In this document: in pieces, positions 1 to 13,700 of the stretch
How the letters are laid out: each line of letters opens with the position of its first letter
Numbering within the stretch: the stretch's first letter is position 1
NCBI GenBank assembly: GCA_013399115.1
Contig: VXAA01005633.1
Coordinates: 1 to 64,000, forward strand
From: Anseranas semipalmata
Taxonomy: Eukaryota > Chordata > Aves > Anseriformes > Anseranatidae
DNA length: 64,000 nucleotides
Direction of reading: 5' to 3'
Made by a program: the position numbers and the translations under genes
Notes under the pieces: model-generated
What the model was told of the DNA's origin: nothing
What the model saw: only the letters and a program-made list of their open reading frames with translations
The model's database searches: none

Positions 1-16
1 TCTGTGATTCTGTGAA
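1..16 (+). mobile_element. Clipped CR1 3' tail at the window edge
   Basis: The window opens with TCTGTGATTCTGTGAA, two units of the ATTCTGTG octamer that ends avian CR1 elements on the sense strand. The body of the element would lie to the left of position 1. The evidence is short, so this is likely rather than certain. Confidence 0.55.
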
Positions 17-938
17 AGTGCAGAGGACGAATCTGAAGCCATATGAGAGTGATCTAAGTCTCATACAGTGTCAAATCCCTTACCTGTAAAGCATTGTGTT
101 CCTCACCATCCCCTCTTGTAGATATTTTTACTGTTCCTATTGGGTTGGGACAGATAATATTCAAACTGTTGGATTGCTTATTTTTATTTATTTTTTTTTA
201 TGTGAAAGATCCAATGCTTTCTAATTCTCTTCGTAAACAGAGTATAAACATTTATTTCTGTAATGAAGTATGTCTAGATAGGCAAAAAGCATGCATGCAT
301 TATAGGAGATGTATATACCATACAAAAATGGTATGTCCTTGTCAAAATCAGATTCAAAGTGAAAATTAGTTTCACTTAGCTTTGAGTCTTTTTAAAACTG
401 GCTTGGTGAAGTTTGCTCTATCACTGTCACCAAACATGTGGTATTTCAATAGATTTTAACTATAATTCAGAGGATTGAAGAGCCCTGTATTAAAACAGTA
501 TGTGTGAGCTTCATTTTATAGCCAGGGAATCTGAATCGCAGGCTGGAAATTCATTAGACTGACTAGGGAAAACTGGACTAAAAGACTTGGCATCATTCTG
601 GGAACAAGCTCATCTCTTTTTGGTGAGACGTTCACAGGTTTTGTCATTTCAGTTGTGATTGCATATAGAGTAAGAGGAGAGGAAAATGAGAGAGTTATTT
701 ACAAATGCTGAAATAAGTGTTTTAATGCAGAAAATGTTGCTATGGGAGAGAGTTGGATAGATGGATATTTAAACAACAAAAGTTACATGCACCAGTTTTC
801 TTTCTTTGTGATAGAAAATCATTGCTGGCAGCTTGTCACATAATGATAAAATAGTTTAGAGGAAATGTACCCAGACAGTGCAATATAAAATAAACATAGT
901 ATGTGTTATTTTTGTTCTAGGTAATGTGTAAAATTCAT

Positions 939-1215
939 GACTTTCATAGACTCACAGAACAGCTGGGGTTGGAAGGTACTTCTGGAGATCATCTTGTCCA
1001 ACCACCCTGCTCAAAGGAGGGTCAACCAGAGCAGCTTGCTCAGGTTCATGTCCAGTTGGGTTTTGAGTATATGCGTCTCCAAGGTTGCAGACAGCACCAC
1101 CTCTCTGGGCAAGCTCTTCCAGTGTTCGATCACCCTTACAGAATTACTTGTATTTCAGTATGTGCCTGTTGGGTCTTGTTCTTTCACTGGTTACCACTGA
1201 GAAGAGTCTGACTTT
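939..1215 (-). mobile_element. CR1 LINE 3' fragment, antisense, diverged
   Basis: The + strand carries TTGGAAGGTACTTCTGGAGA, CTTGTCCAACCACCCTGCTC and CTCTGGGCAAGCTCTTCCAG, then GCCTGTTGGGTCTTGTTCTT and ACCACTGAGAAGAGTCTG. In this order these are the reverse complement of the 3' end of a CR1 subfamily. The similarity is clear but diverged, and no reading frame is preserved. Edges are approximate. Confidence 0.88.
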
Positions 1216-3009
1216 CTGTACAGAGCAGCTAGTGATATTTTAGTGCAATAAAAATTAAAATTTCTATGGAAAAACTCAGCATTCCTGATTTCCAAAATGT
1301 GAAAACAAATACAGTATTTCTCACCATCAGCAGCATGTTAGAAATAGGAGATGAAAAATGAAAAATCCTTGCTGATGCACAGAGAGAGAACAGACAACGT
1401 GCGTCACTTGATGCTCTGCTCTTTGCTGAGTACTGTGTACACAGGCAGGATTCAGCTATTTGGATCCAAAAGTCAGTCATGACCAGACTTGTTAAGAAAC
1501 AGGGTAAAAGCCAACAACAAAAGCAACCAATCCAAAGTGAAGTTACAATTTTCTCCATCTCTTGTTCTTTTACTTTTTTTCGCTGTGAGATATCCTTTTG
1601 TGGAAACACATCTATCAAATTTCCTCTCTTTCCCCCGAAAGAGACAGATTATTGGGGCAGGATGCTACAGAGGTCTGAGAGCTGGTGAGTTTTTTGCACT
1701 TCCACCTGGAAGTTGAGCAAGTGTGTTGATCACTCTCAATCTCTGTTCTTCATCAGTGAGGTAGGAAGAATAAGTCTTTTTCTCCCAGTGCTATGCTACC
1801 ACATCCCTCTGTCTGTGTGATGGGCGAGCAATGTCTGGGTGAGCAATGGCTGGATGCAGGTGAGAGGACAGGGTGCTGCATCATGAGCTGGGAGTGCCAA
1901 GGAGGGTCTGGGTGAGCAAGTGTCTTCCTGGTGATGAAGGAATGGTGGAACGTGCATGGGATGTTTGTCTTTTCACTTCAGTAGTGTACAGCATCTCTCG
2001 GAGAGATGGTGAAAGCTATACTGAAGACACAGAGCTCACAAGTACACAGCACAGGGAAATTTAAGTCGTAATGAATAGCTGACTTTTCCCCTGCCATTCA
2101 TCTAAGTGTACGCGTACTTGTAAATTCCTGTGTTTAAATGTTCATCTCTGTTTTTTTAAATTTTTTATGTTCCTGTAGCTCTCCCTGGGTTTGAGGGTAA
2201 AAAAAAACGTGGGCATGAAAGAATAGCTTGATAAAAGATTGAATAATTTAAGGAAAGAAAAAAAGAAAAATGTAACTGGAAGCTGAAGGTTTAGTGATTT
2301 TATTTTTTTTAAGATTAGAAATGCATATAGGTTTTCATTGGCAATAGTTGGATCTGGGTTTGGACCTGTTGTCATCTATTTAATCATAACCCAGAGCAGT
2401 GTATTTACACTGCATCTGCAGTACACACTTGTGGTTCAAGAGTTTCTGCAGATGCATGTTCATATATTTGTCTGTCTGCCTTGTTTTCATATTATCAAGG
2501 TTACATATTGGTGCAAAGCAGGTCTGAATTTTGGCTGAACGAGCAGGTAGTCAGGCGCCTTTGAAGTACAAGCCACGCAGCAGTCTGGGCTTTCCTGTAG
2601 TGTCCTGATGTGAGTCTGAGCTGTGTCAGCAGTGATTATTTCAGGCTTTTTGCTGTGTTTGTTGCATTTTTAAAGGAATGTACATCATTGTGCAATGAAT
2701 ACTGGTCACGCAAGAAAACAAGCAAAGACAACCAGGAAGAGTAGTCTCAGACCGAAATGCAGAACCGTCCATGGAGAATACATACCAAAAGGGTAGTGTG
2801 ATTGGGGAGGAGATAGTGAACTTCACTGGGTGAGATTTAAAACCAGGAAAGCCTCATCACCTGCTGGGCTTAGTTCTGTTATGACTGAATTTGAGGCTGG
2901 AACAGAGGCTGCTGATCCTGTCTTGGTTAAGCCCTTGGGAAGGACTCTGGCCAAGTTCTGAAATGAGTTTGCAAGTCGGCTGAGCCAACTGCTTCCCTCA
3001 AAGCTGAGA

Positions 3010-3205
3010 GCTGTCCTGGCAGCCCCGCTGAGTCCCCTGTTTATGTTGGTAAACGCGGAACACAGCGGTGATTTTGGTAGGGGCTGGCTGGGCGGAGGGG
3101 CCTCTGGTGGTGGCGTGGGGAGGGCATGGCCGCTGCCTCTGGGCCTTGCTGCTGCCTCCGGGGCCTGGCCCTTAAGTCATCGTGCTCCCACGCCTGTCAA
3201 GGTAA
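3010..3205 (+). promoter_or_regulatory. GC-rich block with donor-like end (candidate alternative 5' exon)
   Basis: This block has about ten CpGs, GC-rich runs such as GGCTGGCTGGGCGGAGGGGC, and ends at a good splice-donor match (CAAG|GTAAGG, GT at 3202). A GC-rich segment followed by a consensus donor inside a long intron is the layout of an alternative first exon. No TATA box or transcript evidence is visible, so this is only a candidate. Confidence 0.3.
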
Positions 3206-5689
3206 GGAAGAAAGAAAAATTGAGTTTTGTTAGCTCGAGAAGACAGAATGGTTACCTCATCCCCCTCACCCCATTTTTGTTGTTTTCAGGCCTGCAGATA
3301 CAATTTGCTAAACATAAAAACAGCCAGCTGAAGCTCTGAAATGCTCATTTTAGAGGTATGGCCACCTGAAAGCATTTACCTACACTTACAAGGATAATGC
3401 TGGTGGTTTATAAGATGTTCTTCATTTCAAGATCTAAATATAAGATTCTTGTGAAGTTTCCTGTACCTCACTGCTTCCTGTTTCCCTTACCTCTCCAAAT
3501 ATATTTAATATTAATATCCTATTTGTTAAATCCTATCTTCAGAACATACTTTTGAAATTACTTAATTGCCAGCTTTTTTCCCTTCCTGGAATTTAATTTC
3601 TTGGCTCTCCCAAGGAATGAAACGAAGGGATGTTAACATTAAAGATAAACAAACAGCTTTGCAAATGTTATTTCACTAAATCCAAATTGACATAAAGCAT
3701 TGTATAAATTTGGGTGCAAAATCAAATGTCAGTGAAAATGGCAGGGTTGTGCATAATTATTGCGTTATTATATATTACATATTCTGTTATTGCATATAAA
3801 CAACTATATAGATTCATATATAGCTGGACACAAACTCCTTAGAGCCCTTTAAAGTAGCACAGCAAAACAAGGTGGGAATTGACTGAGTCTAGAAAATTTC
3901 GAGACAGGAGGTCTAATTGTACCGATCTTCTTGTGCAGGCCAATTGGAATTTTCATGTGGGAGGGGACTGTATAAATCAGCTCCTTTTGTGTGTGTGTTT
4001 TTTTTTTTTAATTTTTATTTTGGACATAATTTTACTAGCTTTAAAAAAAGTCACAAAGACCTATGTGATTTTTTTTTAAAAAAGGACACTTGCTAGGAGA
4101 TGTTCTACAATTGGTCTAAGAGAATATTTCACTTTTGTGAAAAAAATAGAAGGGGAAACTGCTTTGAAAGTATAATGTGTGCAGGAATCAGAACTGTAGC
4201 TTCACGGCATTTTAAGTTAGCTGATTCATTTGTTTTTCTTTAAAATGATGCTATGGAAAGCAATGCCTTTTTAATGTTGTTTCAAGAAGCTTACAGAAAT
4301 AAAATCCAGCTTCAGAATTACAACTACAGAATATCAACTGCCATATGTTATTTTGGTTGTTTAGCATTATCTTTTGTGAAGTTTTATTGTGAGATTAACA
4401 AGCAAAGAGTGAATTGAAGAAGAAGCTTTTTTTTCCTGTCTCCTCAGTCTGAGAAAAAACAGTATACACTGCCTGGTAAGTTTTGGTTTTGCATGTGTAC
4501 ATGCAAAGATCCTGACATTTTTGTTTTCCTTTGTAAACAAGAGAGAATCATTTGTATAGGCAGCGTCACAGCTTTTAGTTTACTCTTAACTTAGCCCGTG
4601 TTCTTTAACACTGAATAGCTACATACAGCACCAGGTATAGAGAAAACTGTCCGTTCATCACGGCTCATCATACTGCTTTTTGTGCAGGTCAGGCTTTGCT
4701 TGTCAATCAAAACATAACATGGAACAGATGAATTGGAATTGCACAACTTTGTAAATTTCTGATCATAAGGTGATAGAACTTAAGCATAACATTGGCTTTT
4801 AAATTGTCTTTCTCCTTGTTGGCATCTAATGAGCTATTGTCAATGCGTAATAAATTAATTCCATTCGCAGATCTGTAGAAGGGGTCATTTCTGAAGACAA
4901 GTCTTTCTAGATTTTCTAAGGGCATCGGGATGACTATAGAGTTGTCATTCTTCACATCTATTTCCATCATAAGTAGGGAATACAAATGACTATGTTCTTT
5001 ATTAGAATATTAGATATGCATCTTCTGCATCCTAGAACAGTTTTTACCAGTTGCTGGAAATGATCCATGTTGGAGGTCAGAGCTAAGAGGAGGCACAAAG
5101 CTGAGATAATTCTTTAATACAGGAGTCCTCTTTTTACTCCTTGTAGAATGGCCTAAGATTGCAGGCTCTGGATATTGGGTGACTGGAACCAGATCCTTGT
5201 TATATGCATTTGATGGCTGGGCTGTATCCAGATTATTGTAGTTTCCAGGTCAGGATCTTCATTACACTGCAAGCAAAGCTAGCTTTGAAACTGAACTGTA
5301 GAGTGATAAAACAAACTGAATCTTCTGAGAGGAAAAGGAAAATCACCCAAGTGGTAGTGTCAGTTTCTTAAGATATACGGATGTTTATGAAGAGTTTCTT
5401 ACTCGGTGACTGGTACAGTTCGTTCTGAGGCAAACTGTTGAAATCGGGTACGGTTTGTTGATGAAAAGCTGCTCATGAATAGAGAGATCTGATCCAAATC
5501 TGACCTCCATGTAAGAAGGGTTTTTTTTTTTTGGTGAATTGCTATAAGTACATCACATCTACTGGGTTAATTAATTTCCCATATATAATGTATTTTCCCT
5601 GTAAAATAGACATTATTTGTAGCAAGGTTGTTTTTTGAGAAATGGGGATCCAGTTGGTCTTATCCCTCATTTATTTATTTAAAATACAT

Positions 5690-5738
5690 AAACAAACAAA
5701 CAAAATCTCCAAAAATCAACAACAACAACAACAACAAA
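5690..5738 (+). repeat. AAAC and CAA microsatellites
   Basis: A short AAAC run (5690-5705) followed by a CAA run of about seven units (5717-5738). Confidence 0.85.
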
Positions 5739-8700
5739 ACCACACAGGAGTGTGTTTATGGGACCTTCAGACAGCATGGAAAGTGAGTATATGTGTATAT
5801 TAATGCATTAGTAAACAGATGTTTGTATCAGAGCTGTATTTAAATTAATTATATGGGTGTTTTGTTAATTGCAGCTTTTACAATCCTCTTTGAATGTGAC
5901 ATCAAACTGTCCAGGGTCTAGCATGGACACAGTGGAGCATAAAAAGAAAGAAGAGCAGCTTTTATAGTGATTCAACCCATAAATATATTTATAGACATTT
6001 ACTTGCCCAAAGTTCGTCAAATGAAATGGTAACCTCAAAAGATTAAACAGTCTCATCTCTTGTCAACATGGAGATATGGCCTCAATCTGAGGCCGTCACA
6101 AGGTATCAGAAGCAAACAAACAAAAACCCTTCTCCAAAATGTGTAGCATACAAGAAAAAAGAAGTAACAAAAATTGTTAAGTGCCCCAAATGGTCTCTCT
6201 TAGTGACATTCCTGAACAAAAAGGTGAATAACTTCCTGTAGAAATAGTTAAAGTAAAAACTTGGTTGAGATTTTTGGATCTCGTTCCAGAGAATTGCCAT
6301 GAAGATTTCTTCAATCTGTTTTACTCCTGTTGTATTGCTATCTAGTAGTAAGAGAAAATTCCCCAAATTCACTACACTTTACATTAGACATACAGGAGGC
6401 AAAAGCAAAGAAGAAAACCCCACTCCTTTTCTATTTGGAAAGTGGTATAGTGGCAAATGAGGTAACAGGCATGGACATGTCACCATATGGTGTGGAGGAC
6501 ATTTGGTTGGGTTAGTAATGCTGGGAGTCCTTAGTGGTACAACTGCAGGTTAAAATCACTAATGAGTTTATGCACAGACAGATAGTAATTAAAGTACACG
6601 GATCATACTAATGCATCATTTCATCTACAAGCTGCGGAGTCTTTGATGAGGAGCTTGTTATATATTTCAAATCATCTGAAATTAAAAGTACAGCAAAATC
6701 GCTTCTCTTCTGTCCCCTTTCACCCAAGCCTCCAGCAAAGCCCTGCGGGGACACCACGCTGAACTAAATCTTAAGGAGTTAGATTCTGTATCCTCATTAA
6801 AAATACTGCAAAATGCTACTATTAAGTGTAGTGGCAATATGGTGATTTGACAGTTTTAGTGTTATATTGATCAATTTCCATTTCAAACATCATAAACCTG
6901 CCATGGCCCACAGTCCCCAAAGATATTTGGGAAAGAACCTTTTTTTAAAATTACAGCATTTAATTGTAACTGATGATGCGTGTCAGTACCAGTCTCAGGA
7001 GGGCTTCCAGCTGCAGCTCCAGAAGAAATGAGAATTCCCTGTGTGACCCTGATGGCTTCTGCACCATAAAATCTTTCTCTTTATGGTATTGAAGTTAAAA
7101 GCAACACACACCTTTCCCCGTTGGATGTTTGTAGCAGGCATGCTAATGCCAAATCATGCTGCACAGAAGAAAAGCTTACTGGGTTATTCATTTGCATATT
7201 TTACAACATATATATGTTTGTTTGTTTTAAATAGCAAACAGCATTGCAGTTTGTTCAGTAAGACCCAATGTCTAAGCTGCAGCTATGTGTTTTTCATTTC
7301 CACCACTATAGTTCATCCCCACTGCTGTCTTTGAATTATATCTGTCAGTAGTAGCAATGGAGACCTCCATGTAGATGGGATTCCAGGCTGCCCGCAGCAT
7401 CTGGAGGTGTGGTGCAGCTGACAGAAGAACCACATGTGGCAGAGTTAGAAGTGCTGGTCCCCGGGCTCCTGCTCCAGCTCCCTGCTTGCAGCAGTGCTGC
7501 CACCAGCGGAGCACAGGGGCAGCTTTTGGCCGAAAAGCAACACCAAAGAAACAAGTGTAGGACTTAACTATGGCAGGTTGTTTTTCTGATGTTTTACGGT
7601 TTGGCTAACACCAACCATAACTGTGTGTGTGATTCAAACCCTGGTAAAGTATTTTGTTACGTGCTGATGATAGCACTAGTTTGAGTGGTCTCTGAGCTGT
7701 GCTGCAAAGCACAAGAAGTCACAGGGACCGCATCTCTGTCCCATTCCAGCTCTTGCTTCTGCTGTCAGAAAAATTGTTGAGTAACTTTGAATGCCTTCAG
7801 TATAAATTGAACAGGTGTACTTCTTAGCAGGAGAAAGGCAATCTTTTATGGAAGTGGACTACAGCAGAAATATTTTGGTAAATAGCAGGAATATATTCTT
7901 CTGCTCAGCACAGATATTATTAGGCATAAACTCCTTGCAGAATTCTTGACACAGTATAGCTACACTAAACAAAGGCCCAGTTTAACTATCTTTTACTCTT
8001 AGCATAGATAATTTCACCTGCATTGTGTGCTGTGGCATTTTAAGATGTTTCACAGTAGGAGGTTCCAATATAAACTGTAAGCAATACTGTTGTCCTGCAT
8101 AATTCAGATCAGAGACACTTAGTATTTGAGTGATTGAAGAACACTTCCCTGAACACATCCCTCAATGAACTTTTTTCTTTTTTTCCTTCTCTCTTCCTTT
8201 TGCAAAAATCTGTATCGTATGTGGCTAAGGGGTGCTCTGTGGAGAGAAATTTTTGTGTGGTATAGATAAAAGAAGTCTTTTTAAAGAGTTTTTGTTGAAG
8301 ATTGTAAACATGAATCAATAAAAAATGGAATTATCTATAAAGTATAGAGATACAGAAAGCATCTCATTACATAGGAGGAAAAAATTTCTATTCATTCAGA
8401 CAGGTTGATGGTCTGTCAGATAACAAGTTACTGTCAGATAACAATAACTCACGCACCAATTGAATGGTTCTTTTTGTGCATAGAATGATCCTTCTTTATT
8501 TCTTTGTCCACATTTTGATTTTGTTGTTATACCTTTCCACCACTTTGAGCAAGAGAAATTGTTGTTTTGGCTTGTAGGAACAGTGCCACCTCTGTCACCA
8601 AACGAGGAGAGTTGAATAAGAGAAGCAATAGGAAAAAATCAATTTCTGCACACCGTTCCCTGTCTTTTGTGGCTCTGCTGAGGAACTGATGTACAAAGTA

Positions 8701-8816
8701 GTGACTGACTTCCAGTATCCCTTTTCTAAGCAAGGGACTACTTTGTTGTGTGGTTAATCGCAGTGGAAAACTGGATTGTTTTTAGTAGTTGAAAGATATG
8801 AAGTTCTTACTCATTT

Positions 8817-8849
8817 GTTAAACTATTAGTTTAACTATGGGTTAAACTA
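8817..8849. repeat. Palindrome and third copy of GTTAAACTA
   Basis: GTTAAACTA-T-TAGTTTAAC at 8817-8835 is a perfect inverted repeat with a one-base centre. A third, direct copy GTTAAACTAT starts at 8841. Its role is unknown; AT-rich palindromes of this size occur by chance or by local templated duplication. Confidence 0.6.
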
Positions 8850-10556
8850 TTCTATGATGCGGGTTTGTTAGGCTGGTTACTTGTGCAGGCATACTTTTAC
8901 AAGGATATCTTGTGCTAGTTGAATTCAAGCTTTAATGTCGTGAAATGGAAGATTTCTTTTATGCTACAAAGTCTCTTTCAAGAAAAGAACTTGTCATCAA
9001 TTAACAAAGCTTAATTTTGATATGTATGGAAAAAGACTGCTCTCACCCAGGATGCTTTTGAAAACTCTGCTATGTATCACAGTTATATTGAGAGTTCAAT
9101 TTCCTAGCAAAGCATGTCATACATTTACAAGAAATCAAATTGTAACAGGCGATGGTAAGGGAATTGATGCTACAGTCTGTGTTGTAGGGTATTGGACTAA
9201 TACTGAGCTAGGCAAAAGAAATATCAATAGACTAAGTAGGGGAAGGAAATATGCTGATGGAATGAAGTATTGATTTAAAAGGGGTCAAAACTTTGCTGTA
9301 TGCTATAAATAATAAAACTGTGAATGTGCACTGGTGTTTGTCTTTTTAGAGATTTTCAAGATTCCTAAAAGCAGTAATATTGCAAAATATGTGGGACTAC
9401 AGTCCTATTTTATTTGCTCATGAACAGGAAAATAGGTACTCTTTCTAAATTGTCTGATTTGGTACTAAGATTGACAGACACTGACTGGAAAAAATACTCT
9501 GCTTCTGAAGGAAGAATTCTTATTTATACTCCGCTTTTGAAAAGGTGAGGAGAATTTCAGTTCCGTATATGCATTCAGTTGGAGGGCACTGATGTGTGTA
9601 AATCATCAGTTGTTCCATAGACTTTGGGCTAAGGGTAACTCCTGGCATTAAGGATCTGCCTCTTGTGTTTTTATTGGCTTTTGGAGATCAGATTGGGTAA
9701 AGACTAAGTACTAAGGCTGAAGAATTTGTATTTGGGGGAAAGATGTGCAGAAAATTCAATCTATAACTCATCAATTGAAAAAAAATTTTTTTTTTGATCA
9801 GTCTCGATGTGATAGATGTATTTCCATCAGCACGATCTCCATCTGCTGCAGTTACAGATAAGACTGTATTTGTGTACCCTCAGGCTAACCAAGCAAACAG
9901 GGACAGGGAAAAACCTCTAAACTGAGAAAAACAAGCTTGATAACAATTTTCAGGTGTGAGTTCTTTACTTAATGTGTTACACATAAACACCTAATATTGA
10001 GATCTTTCCTTGTGATGTGGGATAATAAATTCCAGTTTTGAACTCTGCACCATGCTGTTCTAGTGTAAAGGACAGACCTGGAGCAGTGAGACAGCTTTGA
10101 CTGTAAAACTGACTGCATTCAGAGACTTGGGAAAATTATGTATGGCCTTAGCTGTCACTAGATGGGCTGTTGGATGGTGTGTTTGTTTTGGGGAAGAAAG
10201 AAAGGAGACTGGTACTCTGAAAGCCATGCTGAGTACCTACCTGCGAAGTCCATGCACTAAAGGTTTGAAGTTGGAAAAGGGCAGTAGTGAAGCACAAGTG
10301 GGTGCAGGAGCTACAAACCCACCGAAGGCTGTGCCTGGACTTCACTGGTGCAAAGGAAGGGGAGCTCTTGCCATTGAGTGGCCACATGCACACACCAGGC
10401 AGTCGAGTTGTATGTGTGTCTGGTTCTTGGGACCAGCCAGACCTGCTTTCTCCTGTGTCCATGTTCCCTTTGTATTATTTTAATAACCAGCTGCATTGTT
10501 AATGTGCAAGGACTGGTTGTTTTTTATAAGACACTTTTTTGTTTCTTTTAAAATAG

Positions 10557-10724
<168 letters not shown>

Positions 10725-13700
10725 TAATCTTTATGCTACTCCAAAGTATTACAAAGAAGTATATTCTTACATGATATTGGCTCTCTAAGCAAGATTCAAG
10801 CTTCAGAAGTATGCTGACTAAATTTGTATGGGATTGCTTCTGCTTCCAGAAAACTGCATTAAGACTGAAAATGGACAGCTGCAAATTATTTCATTTTCGA
10901 GTCATACGTATTTATGTAGTATGTTCTTCACAACTGATACTGACAGGGTTAATTTCTTTAGAGATTATTATTTTGATAAATATTTTGCTGTTAAAATTTA
11001 ATAATATTACTACAGAATAGCCCAGTGTGGGTTAGTTTTGGCATTGCACTTTTAAATGCTTGTTATTCTTAACCTTGCAAAATATATTAATTATAAATTT
11101 GAAGAAACTGCTATCACATTTATTTGGTATACATTTTTGCTCTTGGGCTTTTTTGAGACACTAAGTAATTCCAACTTGTTTTTTTCTTTATTAATAAGCT
11201 GGTAGTCATAGAAGGTTAAAAGTCAAAATTAATATTACATAGCAGTCACTTCATATATTTGTATGTGTCTGAAATTTTTCAAGAAGTGTCTTGAAACATA
11301 CAATGAAAATGCATCTTTATTCTGGAGACTGGAGATATAACAGGAAGCTAGAATAGAATAGTACACGTACAGGATTACTTCCTAATTTTTCTTCCTTGTA
11401 CAATGTTGAGTTTTTGCATTGACATTAATGTTACAAGGTTTGTATTTTACAGCATTAGGGTATAAAACCAGAATTTGCATTATACAGAGGAGTTTCAAAG
11501 TGAAGTTTACCTTCTGACACAGCCCAAGCTTCTCACACTGTGCCATGTGATCAGAGGAAAAGTTTTAAAATCCAAACCTGGGCTGGTATCTCACAACTGG
11601 TCTCCCTTGCCTTCAGAAGTCATGTTGATATTTGAAGTCCAGCATGCCTAAATCCTAGGGTATTGCAGACATTCTTTATTCTATTCTTAGTTAAAGAGGA
11701 ACTTAAGTAATATCACATAGTATAAAAACCTTAAAAACGAACAGACAAAAACAAAAAAACACCAACCAGCAAACGCGAACTAGGTATTTTTGTATCTTCT
11801 AATTAGCTCAGATTCATTTCAGCTCATATGGCTCGTGAAGAAACTCTGTCCTTGGTCCTTGTATTTTTTCCTCTGCATATTTAATGGTAGGACCTGTGGT
11901 GGCATTGCTGTTTTCCTCTCGGAAGGAGTACAGGTAGTATGGGTGAGTTCAGGTGCTGTCTCTATCTGTATTTCATACGAAAGCTGGTGCCCCGGTCTCA
12001 AGTTGTCTCCTGCAATAGTGCTGTTTGTTTAATGTTTCCGAGGCATGCTTCATGCGTCATTAGATTCTCACTGTGGCAGTTAATGAAACTGTTGTCTCAG
12101 CAAAAGAGGTTGGATTAGGAATCTTAATAGATCTTCCTGTAAAATGTTGGGTACATGAATATTTTAATACATGAGCATCCATGTTCAAAGAAGCATTAAG
12201 TTTTCTGCTGATTTTGGTCTCTGAACAGCTTAACTAGTTCAATTTTTTCACAAATTAGGTAAATAATTGGGCACTAGCGGTAGTCTGAAAGTGTATTTAT
12301 TACCCTAGTTAACTGATTGAAGTCTGATTTTGCAAATTTCATATTTCTTCTGAGCAAGTTTTTGCCTTTTTGTTTTTGTTTGTTTGTTTTGATGTTTTCT
12401 GAAAGAGAGAGGATTCATTCTTTCAATGTGTTAATGAATCTGCCTGTGCCTGGAAGACCAGGATGCTTTTGTGATTTCATACCAGCAGGATAATTAATTA
12501 GACTGAAAACCATTTAACAGGGTATGAACAGGAGAAGGCAGCCCATGGTGAGGGTGGGATGAAGCACAGCTCTGCAGAGGAGGAAAGGGCCTAGTGGAGA
12601 AATATCCTTCCATTTGTTTTTGGGTTTTAAACTCTAGTATCTTTTTCAGTGTCCTCTGTGGGCTTTTTGTTTTTCACTTGTTAGGCCTTTCACTTCTGGT
12701 TACTTTAATTTAGCAGAGTTTTCTGGAAAGCTTGGTAATAAGCAAACCAGAAATTTCAGAACAGAATCGTGTTCTTGTTCTTTTAAAAAGACAAATAACA
12801 AGTTCTGTGTCTATGTAATGCCTGTTGTTGAAACTACAAATAGATGAGATAATTGTGCCAGAGACAACACGCCAGTCCTATCTTACTGTCCCTGGCTTTA
12901 AAGCGTGTTATTCACTCTGAAATATTTTTGAATTTATAAATATTCTAGTCTAGTTCCATACTTAGATTGTGCATAACGCTCATTTTTCTTGCAACATAGT
13001 TTTCCTTATCCTGTTTTCTCCTCTTTACTAAAGCTCTGTATTCAAAACTGTAGAAATACTGCCAGTGGAAATGGGTAACCTGAGAGCAGACGTGCAAAAT
13101 GAGAAACTCAAACAACAAGGCTGCAGTGTAGTTTGCTAATCTGGCAAAGGCAATTCATTTAGCGACTTCCAGTCCTATGCCTGTGCGTTCAGCACAGCCC
13201 TGGAGGCGGCTGGAGTGGTCTGTGCCAGTACATGCATAAGAAGTAGCAGACACTAGGTCTGGCAAGAGGTGCTAGACCATGCCAAGAAGAAACCAGTTGT
13301 GCAGGACTGATGACAGATACCAGGGACGATAACAGTGCTGGTCCAACCTGCCTTTATGGCTCTGCAGACTAGCTAGTTGTAAACACTGCATCCATCTTGC
13401 AGACTCCAGGGGCTTGTTGTTGGATGAAGGCTTTCCTGGCTTGGACTGAGTTGCTTCTCTCAAAGTTGCCTCAACTCCTCCTTTTGAATATGAGGAGAAA
13501 AAAAAATTGAGGATGATCATTGTCAGCTTCTGCCATACACGAACATTTACTGGAATTGTGCTTTGAGGAGGGCAGGTGTGATGTGCCAAAGAATTGCAGT
13601 TTTTGTGTGGACAACGCCTCATTTCCGATAAGCAGAACCACAGAGCAAACAATAATCCTGCAACATTGCAGCCTGTTCTGCAGATGAAACTGCGAGATAC

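Larger units (their letters stand above)
1..10556 (+). other. PARD3 intron upstream of exon A (3' part)
   Basis: This is noncoding AT-rich sequence with no exon I can recognise. Its left edge is outside the window. It contains a clipped CR1 tail at 1-16, an antisense CR1 fragment at about 939-1215, a GC-rich block at about 3010-3205, short AAAC and CAA microsatellites at 5690-5738, a mildly GC-rich block at 7380-7560, and a 19-bp palindrome at 8817-8835. Open frames here are short and have no recognisable homology. It ends with the T-rich acceptor of exon A. Confidence 0.85.
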
